NCBI GenBank assembly: GCA_964576765.1
Contig: CAZNWH010000018.1
Location: 1 to 28,879 of the forward strand
Reading direction: 5' to 3'
Origin: Hellea sp964576765
GTDB taxonomy: Bacteria; Pseudomonadota; Alphaproteobacteria; Caulobacterales; Maricaulaceae
Length of the DNA stretch: 28,879 nucleotides
Shown: in pieces, positions 6,775 through 14,204 of the stretch
Layout: each line of letters begins with the position of its first letter
Numbering within the stretch: position 1 is the first letter of the stretch
Notes under the pieces: generated by a model
Told to the model about the DNA's origin: nothing
Database searches by the model: none
Seen by the model: only the letters and a program-made list of their open reading frames with translations
Made by a program: the position numbers and the translations under genes

Positions 6775-7892
6775 GAGGCAGATTTTCTAAATTCAGCTAT
6801 ATTAGATACGGGTGTGTCATCGCTAACATCAAGCGTTTCAATTTTATCGGCGCGTTTAGTTATTTTCTCTGTACTGATACGAATTTTCCGCATGTCTTCA
6901 GCAGATTGATTAAAATGGGATTGAAGCTTTGCCACGCGGTCATCTAGTAGCGTAACATCTTTAGCCATGGCTACGACTTCTCGAAGAATGATATGCGCTT
7001 GTTCACGCATAGCCGCGTCTTTCATTACAGCCCGCATGGTGTGAAGTGTTGCCATGAAGGTTGTTGGAGAGACGATCATTACTTTTTGAGAAAACCCTTT
7101 TTCAATGACCTGCGGGAAGTGGGCATGAAGTTCGGCATAAATGGCCTCGGAGGGTAAGAACAGCATAGCAATGTCATGTGTCTCGCCAAATATTAGATAT
7201 TTTTCTGCAATAGCTTTGATATGGACAGAGACGTCGCGGGCAAAGTCCCGTTTCGCCTGTGTTTCTTCAGGCGTGTTTTCCGCTTTTGTCAATCGCCGCC
7301 AAGCTTCCATTGGAAATTTACTGTCAATGGCCACATGGCCTTGATCATTGGGCAGATGGATAAGAGCATCCACCCTTTTGCCATTGGACAGTGTTTGTTG
7401 GAACGAGAACGCGTTAGGCGGCAGATAGGTCTCGATCAGGTCTCGCATCTGTTTTTCGCCAAAGGCCCCCCGCGATTGCTTGTTAGACAGTAAGTTTTGC
7501 AGGCCTGAAACTTCACCAGATAAAGTTTCGATATTTTTCTGCGCACGGTCAATAAGTGAGAGGCGCTCATGAAGTTGTTTTAAATTGGCCGAATTACGTT
7601 CTTGGGTTTCATTAATGGATTGGCCAACGCGCTCTGAGACTTTTGATAACCGCGTATCCAAGCTTTCTCGCAATAATGTTTCGCGCTGTGCGCTATCTTC
7701 TGCCATTTGTGAAATACGGCCTTGAAGTTCGGTTTGTTGTTGGGTCATCTGGGAGAGATGACTTTGAAGAACGCCGTTACCTCGTCTTGTGTAAATGAGC
7801 GTCATGAAAGCCCCGAGCAAAAGCAGCGCTATGCCCAAAATAAGCTCGATGAGGGTTAAATCGAGGCCCGAATATGAAATCAAAGGTTCCAT
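6771..7892 (-). CDS. rmuC: RmuC family DNA recombination protein
   Basis: A 373-residue protein counted from ATG 7892. One N-terminal membrane segment (IELILGIALLLLGAFMTLIY) is followed by a long coiled coil (about residues 35-130). The RmuC domain then starts at RGAFGEKQMRDLIE and carries the putative PD-(D/E)XK-like core: VDALIHLPN, then AIDSKFPMEAW with the conserved D-S-K. E. coli RmuC limits inversions between short repeats and is thought to be a nuclease; the role here is by homology. The start at 7892 is chosen because AGGAGAA (7904-7898) sits 5 bases upstream; an in-frame GTG at 7916 lacks a ribosome binding site. It is coupled to the next gene by ATGA. Confidence 0.93.
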   Translation of the reverse strand: MEPLISYSGLDLTLIELILGIALLLLGAFMTLIYTRRGNGVLQSHLSQMTQQQTELQGRISQMAEDSAQRETLLRESLDTRLSKVSERVGQSINETQERNSANLKQLHERLSLIDRAQKNIETLSGEVSGLQNLLSNKQSRGAFGEKQMRDLIETYLPPNAFSFQQTLSNGKRVDALIHLPNDQGHVAIDSKFPMEAWRRLTKAENTPEETQAKRDFARDVSVHIKAIAEKYLIFGETHDIAMLFLPSEAIYAELHAHFPQVIEKGFSQKVMIVSPTTFMATLHTMRAVMKDAAMREQAHIILREVVAMAKDVTLLDDRVAKLQSHFNQSAEDMRKIRISTEKITKRADKIETLDVSDDTPVSNIAEFRKSAS

Positions 7893-7989
7893 ATTTGTTC
7901 TCCTGCCATGATTCACGGCATATGGGAAGCAAAAGAGTGTTAATCACATTTGCGCCCTAAAAGTCTCAAAATAGACTGAATTTAGCAAA

Positions 7990-8011
7990 GCAAATGCACT
8001 AGTGTATTTGC
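7990..8011. promoter_or_regulatory. 22-bp near-perfect palindrome upstream of rmuC
   Basis: GCAAATGCAC and TAGTGTATTTGC form a 22-bp inverted repeat with one mismatched pair and no loop, about 98 bp before the rmuC start. A further ATTTGCG half-site occurs near 7949-7955. An operator for rmuC is the likeliest reading; a terminator for the regulator gene at 8055 is less likely because no T-tract follows on that strand. Confidence 0.4.
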
Positions 8012-8054
8012 GTCTTAAGCTATTCGAGGACAGACTGAGAAACTAAGTAATATC

Positions 8055-8512
8055 CTAACCTAATAAATCTCGCATTGCGTCCAAGTAACTAATCCAGGAT
8101 GAACGTCCTTTGTCGGTGAGATGAACCAAGGTCTGGGGGCGTTTGCCTTTATACCCTTTTTCTTGGCGAATATAACCTGCCGTTTCTAATTTGGTCAAAT
8201 GGGTCGATAAGTTTCCATTGCTAGTTCCGGTTTTCTTTAAGAGCTCAGGGAAACTCGCCGGATTGACAGCCGAAAGATAAGCCATAACGCCNNNNNNNNN
8301 NNNNNNNNNNNNNNNNNNNNNNNNNNNNNNNNNNNNNNNNNNNNNNNNNNNNNNNNNNNNNNNNNNNNNNNNNNNNNNNNNNNNNNNNNNNTTAAGAGCT
8401 CAGGGAAACTCGCCGGATTGACAGCCGAAAGATAAGCCATAACGCCTAGCCTGAGACGGCCATGAATGACGTCGTCAATGGTGTCTAAGTTGAGCGATAT
8501 ATCAGATGACAT
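8055..8512 (-). CDS. Winged-helix transcriptional regulator (HTH_34-like), split by an assembly gap
   Basis: Once the 100 Ns and one 55-bp repeat copy are removed, this is an intact 100-residue gene: the span of 458 bp minus 155 gives 101 codons. The N-terminal part reads MSSDISLNLDTIDDVIHGRL, then the family sequence FPELLKKTGTSNGNLSTHL with the recognition helix, KLETAGYIRQEKGYKGKRPQ forming the wing, LTDKGRSSW, and a C-terminal helix ending MRDLLG. This matches the small ArsR/MarR-like regulators of the HTH_34 (winged helix DNA-binding) family. No effector domain is present. The ATG (8512) lies inside the last codons of the membrane protein gene (11-bp overlap), so the two form an operon. 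It probably binds the twin palindromes at 9166-9210 and represses its own operon; that is inference. Confidence 0.85.
8237..8446. repeat. 55-bp direct repeat flanking a 100-N scaffold gap
   Basis: Bases 8237-8291 and 8392-8446 are identical over 55 bp (TTAAGAGCTC to CATAACGCC), separated by exactly 100 N (8292-8391). Both copies encode the same part of the regulator (around ASFPELL). This is an unmerged contig overlap, not a biological repeat. Confidence 0.95.
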
Positions 8513-9122
8513 TGCTTGGTTCTTTTTTTAATGAAAGATAAGATGGGATAATGGCTGTAATAAAAACACCTGCCGAGGCGATTAAATATATGAAGGGTTG
8601 CCCTATAAAAATGATGATGAATATCATGAGCAAGAAAGAAATTAACATTGGAATATAAAGGCTTTTAACCCCTGTCATTTTTGCAATGACGTAATAGTTT
8701 ACCACATATGTTCCAAATGCAACGGCCATAATCATGTCGAAGAGCCAGTATGGCTTTGATAACACAAGAACTGAATAAGTTACGGCAATAGCCATACCAA
8801 AGAGAAGAAATGTTGTTCCCGCCCAAGTTGCTTGTTCTACGCGATTGCTGACAGAATAAGCCCCTGGCTTGTCATCTAATGAGCGTCCCAAGACAAGTGT
8901 TGAAATACCTCCAATGATTCCGAAAGCTAACCAACAAATTCCAATAAAATTAGGCTCTACTTTGATAAATTTCATGTGAATTAAACCGGTAATTAAGAGT
9001 GTTGGTACGAGTAAACATCCCCACATAAGACCAATACGTCCGCCGAGTAGAGGTGTGTTTGCACCTTCTTTCGCTAATGTACTCACGTAATCCAAGTCAG
9101 CTAATATTTGATCTTTTGTCAT
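8502..9122 (-). CDS. Polytopic membrane protein paired with the winged-helix regulator
   Basis: A 206-residue protein from ATG 9122. A short cytoplasmic N-terminal helix (MTKDQILADLDYVSTLAKEG) leads into a NTPLLGGR motif and about six membrane segments arranged in pairs. No transporter, enzyme or sensor signature is recognised. Proteins with this N-terminal helix, a PLLGGR-type motif before the first membrane span, and a small HTH_34 regulator encoded downstream recur in Alphaproteobacteria; I know no tested function for them. The start at 9122 is chosen because AGGAG (9133-9129) is 6 bases upstream, while the ATG at 9128 abuts it directly. The gene overlaps the downstream regulator by 11 bp. 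The operon's promoter gap holds the twin palindromes. Confidence 0.8.
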   Translation of the reverse strand: MTKDQILADLDYVSTLAKEGANTPLLGGRIGLMWGCLLVPTLLITGLIHMKFIKVEPNFIGICWLAFGIIGGISTLVLGRSLDDKPGAYSVSNRVEQATWAGTTFLLFGMAIAVTYSVLVLSKPYWLFDMIMAVAFGTYVVNYYVIAKMTGVKSLYIPMLISFLLMIFIIIFIGQPFIYLIASAGVFITAIIPSYLSLKKEPSNVI

Positions 9123-9165
9123 TCTCATCTCCTGTGAATCATAAAGACAATAATTTTATAAAATT

Positions 9166-9210
9166 AGTTTGCAACACAAACTTAAATATGTCAAGTTTGT
9201 AATACAAACT
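9166..9210. promoter_or_regulatory. Twin palindromic operator AGTTTG-N5-CAAACT in a divergent promoter gap
   Basis: AGTTTG-CAACA-CAAACT (9166-9182) and AGTTTG-TAATA-CAAACT (9194-9210) are two perfect-arm copies of the same 17-bp dyad, with centres 28 bp apart. They differ only in the spacer and one further outer base on each side is also shared. On the minus strand a perfect TTGACA -35 box (9194-9189) lies between the two dyads, so binding would block transcription of the membrane protein/regulator operon. The right dyad ends 18 bp before the start of the plus-strand CPBP-like gene, so both directions could be controlled. Confidence 0.75.
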
Positions 9211-9228
9211 AATTTATGAAAGAAAAAT

Positions 9229-10032
9229 GTGCTTAATATATCTTTAGAAACTTTTGGAATTCAGACTAAACTCAAACGAGCCGGAAATGAGAAAGTAAAA
9301 AATAATTCTGCAAGAAGACGCTGGATTACATTTAAGCCGGAAGCTGATACATGGATTGCTCTTATAACTATTCCTGCGATGACTTTGTTATATTATTTGA
9401 ACACACATTATGGTTTCGAGCATCCAGCGGTTTTCTTTATAGGCTTTGTGTTTTTGGGGCACCTTATACTAAATACAGCTATACCGGCTTATGTTGTCCT
9501 GAAAATACGCGGAGAAGGATTGTCTGGACTAGGTATTACGCAAAACAAAGTTGTTACCTCATTTGCAATTTCGTTTCTTTTGGCAGCATCAATGTATCCC
9601 TCACTTGTGGGTGTTTTGAAGAGTTTTGATGGCAGTCCTGCGCCAAACATAACTTATAATGCTATCGCGTTTTGGGAACCTCTTTTCGTTTTTGGCTGGC
9701 TTCAGTTACGGTTTGAGCGGGCGTATGGAGTTATTCCAGGTGTTTTCATGGCGGGCCTCGGATTTATGGCCTACCATATTGGAAGCTTCCCGCCTGATGC
9801 TCTTGCGATGTTATGCCTGACAGGTATTTTTTACGGCGCCATTTTTGCGTATGTCAAAAACCTACTTGTCCTCATTCCTATGACTTGGGCAGTTGCATCC
9901 ACTATGGGGACGCTTCAAGGGGGCTATTCATTCGATTGGTTCACTGTTGCGATATATGCAGCAATATTGATGATTCAGTGTGTTATTTTATGGTACTTTT
10001 CAAGGTCTAAAAGTTTTAACGGGTCTCACTAA
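9229..10032 (+). CDS. CPBP/CAAX-like membrane protein with degenerate active-site motifs
   Basis: A 267-residue protein with about seven to eight membrane spans. The segment WEPLFVFGWLQLRFERAYG aligns by eye with the EExxxR region of CPBP (Abi/CAAX) intramembrane proteases, but the second Glu is Pro and the Arg is Phe. The second motif FxxxH is kept as FMAYH (about residues 180-184). The usual third-motif His appears replaced by Thr in LIPMTWAVAST. It is therefore CPBP-related but probably not a standard protease. The start is GTG 9229, as no in-frame ATG occurs until well inside the first membrane span; the upstream ribosome binding site is weak. It is followed after 28 bp by the SMR gene, forming a two-gene operon facing away from the twin palindromes. 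Confidence 0.72.
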   Translation: MLNISLETFGIQTKLKRAGNEKVKNNSARRRWITFKPEADTWIALITIPAMTLLYYLNTHYGFEHPAVFFIGFVFLGHLILNTAIPAYVVLKIRGEGLSGLGITQNKVVTSFAISFLLAASMYPSLVGVLKSFDGSPAPNITYNAIAFWEPLFVFGWLQLRFERAYGVIPGVFMAGLGFMAYHIGSFPPDALAMLCLTGIFYGAIFAYVKNLLVLIPMTWAVASTMGTLQGGYSFDWFTVAIYAAILMIQCVILWYFSRSKSFNGSH

Positions 10033-10060
10033 TAAAATAAAAACTTTACAGGAGAATACG

Positions 10061-10393
10061 ATGTCAGCTTGGATCTATCTTGGTGTTGCTATAATTTTTG
10101 AAGTTATAGGGACTGTTCTATTGAAATTATCTGATGGTTTCGAAAAAATCGGATTTGGCATGTTAGCGATTGCTTGCTATTCCATTTGTTTTTGGTTTTT
10201 TGCACCAGCCCTTAAAATTATTCCTGCAGGTGTAGCTTATGCTATTTGGGCAGGCTTTGGCATATTATCTATAACACTCATTGGGTTAGCATTTTTTGGA
10301 CAAAAACTGACTTTGTTAAATTATGGGTTTATTTTTCTCATTCTTATCGGAGCTATAGGTCTTAATTTGACCACTGAAATTCATAAAGCATAA
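10061..10393 (+). CDS. Small multidrug resistance (SMR) family efflux protein
   Basis: A 110-residue, four-helix protein of the EmrE/QacE type, which exchanges protons for cationic compounds as an antiparallel dimer in the inner membrane. The essential membrane-embedded Glu is at position 14, exactly as in EmrE (MSAWIYLGVAIIFEVIGT). AYAIWAGFGI carries the conserved Trp of helix 3, and the length equals EmrE. The start at 10061 is fixed by AGGAG (10050-10054). It lies downstream of the CPBP-like gene and is closed by the terminator at 10476. The subtype (Qac, guanidinium exporter or other) cannot be settled by eye, though the helix-1 sequence is closer to the EmrE/QacE side. Confidence 0.93.
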   Translation: MSAWIYLGVAIIFEVIGTVLLKLSDGFEKIGFGMLAIACYSICFWFFAPALKIIPAGVAYAIWAGFGILSITLIGLAFFGQKLTLLNYGFIFLILIGAIGLNLTTEIHKA

Positions 10394-10475
10394 CAACCGT
10401 GACCGTCGTCACAGCGGAGCTGTTTTACTCTGCTTAAAATAATATATGTTCATTATATGAACTCCCCTTCCACTG

Positions 10476-10507
10476 ATCCGGTCAATTAAATGACCGGATT
10501 TTTTTTG
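10476..10507 (+). terminator. Rho-independent terminator after the SMR gene
   Basis: A perfect 9-bp stem ATCCGGTCA/TGACCGGAT with a 6-base ATTAAA loop, followed by a run of eight T residues (10499-10506). It sits 14 bp before the xerC stop and ends the CPBP-SMR transcript. Confidence 0.93.
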
Positions 10508-10520
10508 ACTTTTTGGGCAT

Positions 10521-11462
10521 TCATGCACGGGGGTGTGCAGCTTTATGGACTCTCATCAGAGCATTGGCGTCAACTTCAGTATAACGCTGGGTTGTTGAGA
10601 GGCTGGCATGCCCCAGAAGTTGCTGAATTGTCCGAAGATCACCTCCGCCAGCCAGCAAATGCGTTGCAAAACTATGACGCAGGGCATGCGGCGTCGCTGT
10701 TTCAGGTAGGCCGAGGGCGCTACGGAGTTTGCGTACTTCTTTTTGGATAATTTCAGGACGTAAGGTTTTGCCGCGAACGCCTCTAAAAATCGGTTGATTA
10801 GCCATAAGAGGGTAGGGACATAATTCGATATATTTTTGCACGGCCTCACGGATGGCGCTGATGATTGGAACAATTCGGGTTTTGCTACCTTTTCCCGTTA
10901 AGCTGAGGGATTGACCGAGCGGTATCTCGGCCCCAGTTAAGCTTAAGGCTTCGGAAATTCGTAAACCCGCTCCATAACAGAGAGTGAGCACGGCCGTATT
11001 GCGAGCCTCAACCCAAGCTTCGCCGCCCATTAAAGTGCCTTCAGAAATCAATTCTTTTGCCCCGCTAATACTCAAAGGTTTAGGGAGAGGGCGTTTGGCC
11101 CGTGGACCTTTAATTAAGGGCAAGGCAGCGTTTCTAACGTCCCAGCGCCGTTCTAGGTATCTGTAAAACGTGCGTATGGCAGAGAGCTGGCGCTGAATAG
11201 AGGCGGCAGATAAAGGCTTATTCCCGCGGCGCCTATGAGCGAGATAAGCTCTAAAATCATTTGGTTTGAGCGTCGCAAGTTTCCCTAAATGGATAGTGTC
11301 GTCTAAATGCGTTGTCACAAACTCTAAAAAGGCCGATAAGTCGCGTTGGTAAGCCTCCACGGTTTTTTTTGATAACCGTCTTTCTCCGGTCAAGTGACCT
11401 AGGAACGTCGAGAGGACGTCTTGAGCCGGTATCTTAGGTGTTGCTGACATATAACCGAGCAT
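10521..11462 (-). CDS. xerC: Tyrosine recombinase XerC
   Basis: A 313-residue site-specific recombinase that, with XerD, resolves chromosome dimers at dif. The N-terminal SAM-like core-binding domain covers about 15-105. The catalytic residues are all visible: Arg168 (GAGLRISEA), Lys191 (TGKGSKTR), His259 and Arg262 (HALRHSFATHLL), His285 (LLGHASL) and the nucleophile Tyr294 (TTQRYTEVD). The C-terminal AAHPRA resembles XerC rather than XerD. Length and full motif set, with housekeeping neighbours, argue against a phage or island integrase. The start may be ATG 11462 or ATG 11450 (MSATPKIPAQ); neither has a clear ribosome binding site. It is divergent from the NifU-like gene, with 58 bp between them. 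Confidence 0.93.
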   Translation of the reverse strand: MLGYMSATPKIPAQDVLSTFLGHLTGERRLSKKTVEAYQRDLSAFLEFVTTHLDDTIHLGKLATLKPNDFRAYLAHRRRGNKPLSAASIQRQLSAIRTFYRYLERRWDVRNAALPLIKGPRAKRPLPKPLSISGAKELISEGTLMGGEAWVEARNTAVLTLCYGAGLRISEALSLTGAEIPLGQSLSLTGKGSKTRIVPIISAIREAVQKYIELCPYPLMANQPIFRGVRGKTLRPEIIQKEVRKLRSALGLPETATPHALRHSFATHLLAGGGDLRTIQQLLGHASLSTTQRYTEVDANALMRVHKAAHPRA

Positions 11463-11494
11463 GACAGAGCCAAGTTAATGAAGGCTTTCGTATT

Positions 11495-11507
11495 GGAGAT
11501 GTTCTCC
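11495..11507. promoter_or_regulatory. Short palindrome between xerC and the NifU-like gene
   Basis: GGAGA-TGT-TCTCC, a perfect 5+3+5 dyad in the 58-bp divergent gap, ends 13 bp before the plus-strand ATG. It may be an operator or may include the weak ribosome binding site; support is limited. Confidence 0.25.
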
Positions 11508-11520
11508 CTATATCATAACT

Positions 11521-11958
11521 ATGTTCGATGAGCTTTATAATACGGATATTCTCACGCTTTCCGCTTCATTGAAGAATGAACGGCTTGATAATCCTGATGG
11601 GACGGCCCGTCAGGTTTCAAAACTTTGTGGGTCATGGCTTGAAATTGATGTCATGCTTGAAGAAGAAAAGGTCAGTGATTGTGCTTTGCGGGTCCAAGCT
11701 TGTGCTTTGGGACAGAGTAGTGCGGCCATTTTGAAAGAAGCCATAGTTGGGGCGAGTCTTGAAGAGATCATTCTAGCTCGAGATGCTTTAAAGACAATGT
11801 TGAAAGATGATGGTAAGTCGCCTAAGGGCCGATTTAAGAAATTGACAGTGTTGAAGGGCGTTGTTGAGTATCCAGCGCGCCATACATCTACTATGCTCGC
11901 ATTTGATGCGGCCGCTAAAGCCGTCACTTTAGCTCTAAAACGACTCGCCAAATCATGA
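11521..11958 (+). CDS. NifU/IscU-like iron-sulfur scaffold family protein
   Basis: A 145-residue protein related to the NifU/IscU scaffold domain. Candidate ligands are Cys36 in KLCGS, Cys61 in ACALGQ and His121 in ARHTS. Compared with IscU, the third cluster cysteine (normally His-Cys) is replaced by Thr122, and the Asp that follows the first Cys as C-G-D is Ser38. In the alphaproteobacterial branch that sits beside yidD this appears to be the normal state, so it may be an Fe-S or metal carrier rather than a canonical scaffold. Its stop overlaps the yidD start as ATGA (11955-11958), so the two are translationally coupled. The exact function is unknown. Confidence 0.8.
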   Translation: MFDELYNTDILTLSASLKNERLDNPDGTARQVSKLCGSWLEIDVMLEEEKVSDCALRVQACALGQSSAAILKEAIVGASLEEIILARDALKTMLKDDGKSPKGRFKKLTVLKGVVEYPARHTSTMLAFDAAAKAVTLALKRLAKS

Positions 11959-12266
11959 CTAAATTAGTCTCATATCCTATGTTAGCCTTACTTTGGGTTT
12001 ATAAGATTATGATTTCGCCCTTATTATCAATTTTTGGCGTAAAGTGTCGACATTTTCCATCTTGTTCTAGCTATTCCATTCAAGCGATAGAGCGGCATGG
12101 CCCTTGGCCAGGCGGATGGATGACCTTAGCGAGGCTTTCACGCTGCCATCCCTTTAAACAACTTGGCGCGACACACGGGGTTGATAACGTGCCCGAAACC
12201 ATTACAAGGCCGCCTTTATGGGCGCCGTGGCGATATGGGCTATGGCGCGGCACAAATAGAGATTGA
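11955..12266 (+). CDS. yidD: Membrane protein insertion efficiency factor YidD
   Basis: A 103-residue YidD (haemolysin-domain family), an inner-membrane-associated protein that helps YidC-dependent insertion. An amphipathic or membrane-dipping N terminus (YPMLALLWVYKIMISPLLS) is followed by the signature CRHFPSCSSYSIQAIERHG and the downstream RLSRCHPF, giving the family's three conserved cysteines. It is translationally coupled to the NifU-like gene upstream, and thrS starts 3 bp after its stop. This order is seen in other Alphaproteobacteria. Confidence 0.95.
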   Translation: MTKLVSYPMLALLWVYKIMISPLLSIFGVKCRHFPSCSSYSIQAIERHGPWPGGWMTLARLSRCHPFKQLGATHGVDNVPETITRPPLWAPWRYGLWRGTNRD

Positions 12267-12269
12267 AGA

Positions 12270-14195
12270 ATGATCACTTTGACATTCCCAGATGGAGCCA
12301 CTCGCGACTATGACGCTGGGGTTACGGCAATGGAGATTGCGAAATCGATCTCCAAAGGTTTGGCCAAAAAGGTTTTAGCTGCAAAGCTTGATGGCACATT
12401 GGTCGATGCCTCATTACCAATACATGATAATGCTAAAATTGAACTGGTTACGGCCAAAGACCCAGAAGGCTTGGAGCTTATTCGTCACGATGCGGCCCAT
12501 GTTTTGGCTGAGGCGGTTCAGGAGTTATTCCCAGGCACGCAAGTTACTATTGGTCCTGTAATTGAAAATGGTTTTTATTACGATTTTGCCAGAGACGAAC
12601 CGTTTAGCGAAGATGACTTCAAGGCTATTGAAAAGAAAATGGCTTTCATCATCAATCGCAATGATAAATTTGAACGCAAGGTGATGGATCGCAATGAGGC
12701 GATTAAACTTTTTAAAGATATGGGCGAAGCATATAAGGCTGAATTGATTGAAGATTTGCCAGAGTCTGAAACGATTACTGTTTATAAGCAAGGTAAGTGG
12801 TTTGATTTGTGCCGTGGCCCACATTTGCCATCAACAGGCAGGGTAGGGAAAGCATTTAAATTGATGAAAGTGGCGGGGGCTTATTGGCGGGGAGATGCCA
12901 AAAACGCGCAGCTTCAGCGTATATATGGGACGGCTTGGGCTACCCAAGAAGAACTAGCTGCGCATCTGAAACAAATTGAAGAAGCTGAAGCTCGAGATCA
13001 CCGCCGCCTTGGCCGTCAGTTGGAACTTTTCCATTTTCAAGAAGAGGCACAAGGTCAAGCTTTTTGGCACCCAAATGGCTGGACGCTATACACCACGCTA
13101 CAAGCTTATATGTCCCGCCGCCAAAAAGAATTTGGCTATCATGAGATCAAGACGCCGCAGCTCATGGACCGTAAATTTTGGGAAGCGTCCGGCCATTGGG
13201 ATAAATATCGTGAGAATATGTTTGCGGCAGAAATAGCTGAAGAAGATAAAGTTTTAGCTTTAAAACCGATGAACTGTCCGTGTCATATTCAGGTCTTTAA
13301 TCAGGGCATGAAAAGTTATCGAGATTTGCCGGTACGCTTTGCCGAATTTGGATCCTGTCACCGTTACGAACCGTCCGGCGCTTTACATGGATTAATGCGT
13401 GTGCGCGGCTTTGTACAAGATGATGGTCATATTTTTTGTACATTGGATCAGGTTACAGATGAGGTGAAGGCGTTTACGGAATTACTTAAAAGTGTTTACG
13501 CTGACCTTGGCTTTAACGATGTAAAAGTGAAGTTTTCGACGCGGCCTGATATACGGGTTGGGTCAGATGAATATTGGGATAAAGCTGAATCTGCGCTTAA
13601 AGTAGCCGCCGATGCTTCGGGACTTGAGGTTGAACTCAATGAGGGGGACGGTGCATTTTACGGGCCTAAACTCGATTTTGTATTGCGTGACGCGATAGGC
13701 CGAGAGTGGCAAGCTGGAACCATTCAGCTTGATCCCAATACGCCGGAACGTTTGGGCGCTTCATATGTTGGTGATGACGATAATAAACATGTCCCGCTTA
13801 TGCTTCATAGGGCAGTTTTAGGATCATTTGAACGTTTTCTTGGGATTTTGATCGAAAATTATGCCGGTAAATTTCCGCTTTGGTTGTCACCCGTGCAAAT
13901 CGTTGTGGCGACGATTACGTCTGAGGCTAATGACTATGCGCAGCAAGCAGCAGCGGTATTAAGAGCTGCTGGATTACGTGTTGAAACAGATTTGCGAAAT
14001 GAAAAGATCAATTATAAAATACGCGAATTATCGGCTGACCGAAAAATTCCAATCATTGCTGTTGTCGGCATGAAAGAAGCAGAAGGGCAAAAGCTTGCTC
14101 TGCGCCGTTTGGGGTCGCAGGGACAAGAAATCGTGTCTTTGGATCAGGCAACTCTTACCATAGCAAAAGAGGCCCTTGCGCCCGACCTTCGTTAA
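12270..14195 (+). CDS. thrS: Threonine--tRNA ligase
   Basis: A 641-residue class II threonyl-tRNA synthetase of standard bacterial layout. The TGS domain is 1-62. The N2 editing domain has His73 and His77 (HDAAH), Cys181 (DLCRGPH) and His185, so hydrolysis of Ser-tRNA(Thr) should be intact. The catalytic core runs from about 245 to 535 with zinc ligands Cys336/338 (MNCPCH region), His385-386 region (DDGHIFC) and the His in PLMLHRAVLGSFERF. The anticodon-binding domain begins near PVQIVVATI. It starts 3 bp after yidD and is followed after 9 bp by the O-antigen ligase-like gene, so all four genes from 11521 may share a transcript. No T-box or operator-like leader was seen. Confidence 0.98.
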   Translation: MITLTFPDGATRDYDAGVTAMEIAKSISKGLAKKVLAAKLDGTLVDASLPIHDNAKIELVTAKDPEGLELIRHDAAHVLAEAVQELFPGTQVTIGPVIENGFYYDFARDEPFSEDDFKAIEKKMAFIINRNDKFERKVMDRNEAIKLFKDMGEAYKAELIEDLPESETITVYKQGKWFDLCRGPHLPSTGRVGKAFKLMKVAGAYWRGDAKNAQLQRIYGTAWATQEELAAHLKQIEEAEARDHRRLGRQLELFHFQEEAQGQAFWHPNGWTLYTTLQAYMSRRQKEFGYHEIKTPQLMDRKFWEASGHWDKYRENMFAAEIAEEDKVLALKPMNCPCHIQVFNQGMKSYRDLPVRFAEFGSCHRYEPSGALHGLMRVRGFVQDDGHIFCTLDQVTDEVKAFTELLKSVYADLGFNDVKVKFSTRPDIRVGSDEYWDKAESALKVAADASGLEVELNEGDGAFYGPKLDFVLRDAIGREWQAGTIQLDPNTPERLGASYVGDDDNKHVPLMLHRAVLGSFERFLGILIENYAGKFPLWLSPVQIVVATITSEANDYAQQAAAVLRAAGLRVETDLRNEKINYKIRELSADRKIPIIAVVGMKEAEGQKLALRRLGSQGQEIVSLDQATLTIAKEALAPDLR

Positions 14196-14204
14196 GCCAT
14201 AACC

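Noticed and set aside
10394..10475. GTGACCGTCGTCAC palindrome near 10399 as an operator
   Set aside because: It is just after the SMR stop codon with no promoter downstream in either direction; it is more likely 3' leader structure or chance.
588..10507. The two terminators with CGGTCA/TGACCG cores as members of a dispersed repeat family
   Set aside because: Only two copies, different loops and flanks; each is a standard terminator and the shared core can be coincidence.
10521..11462. Tyrosine recombinase as a phage or genomic-island integrase
   Set aside because: The length, full XerC-like motif set with AAHPRA at the C terminus, housekeeping neighbours and absence of an adjacent tRNA or attachment site fit chromosomal XerC.
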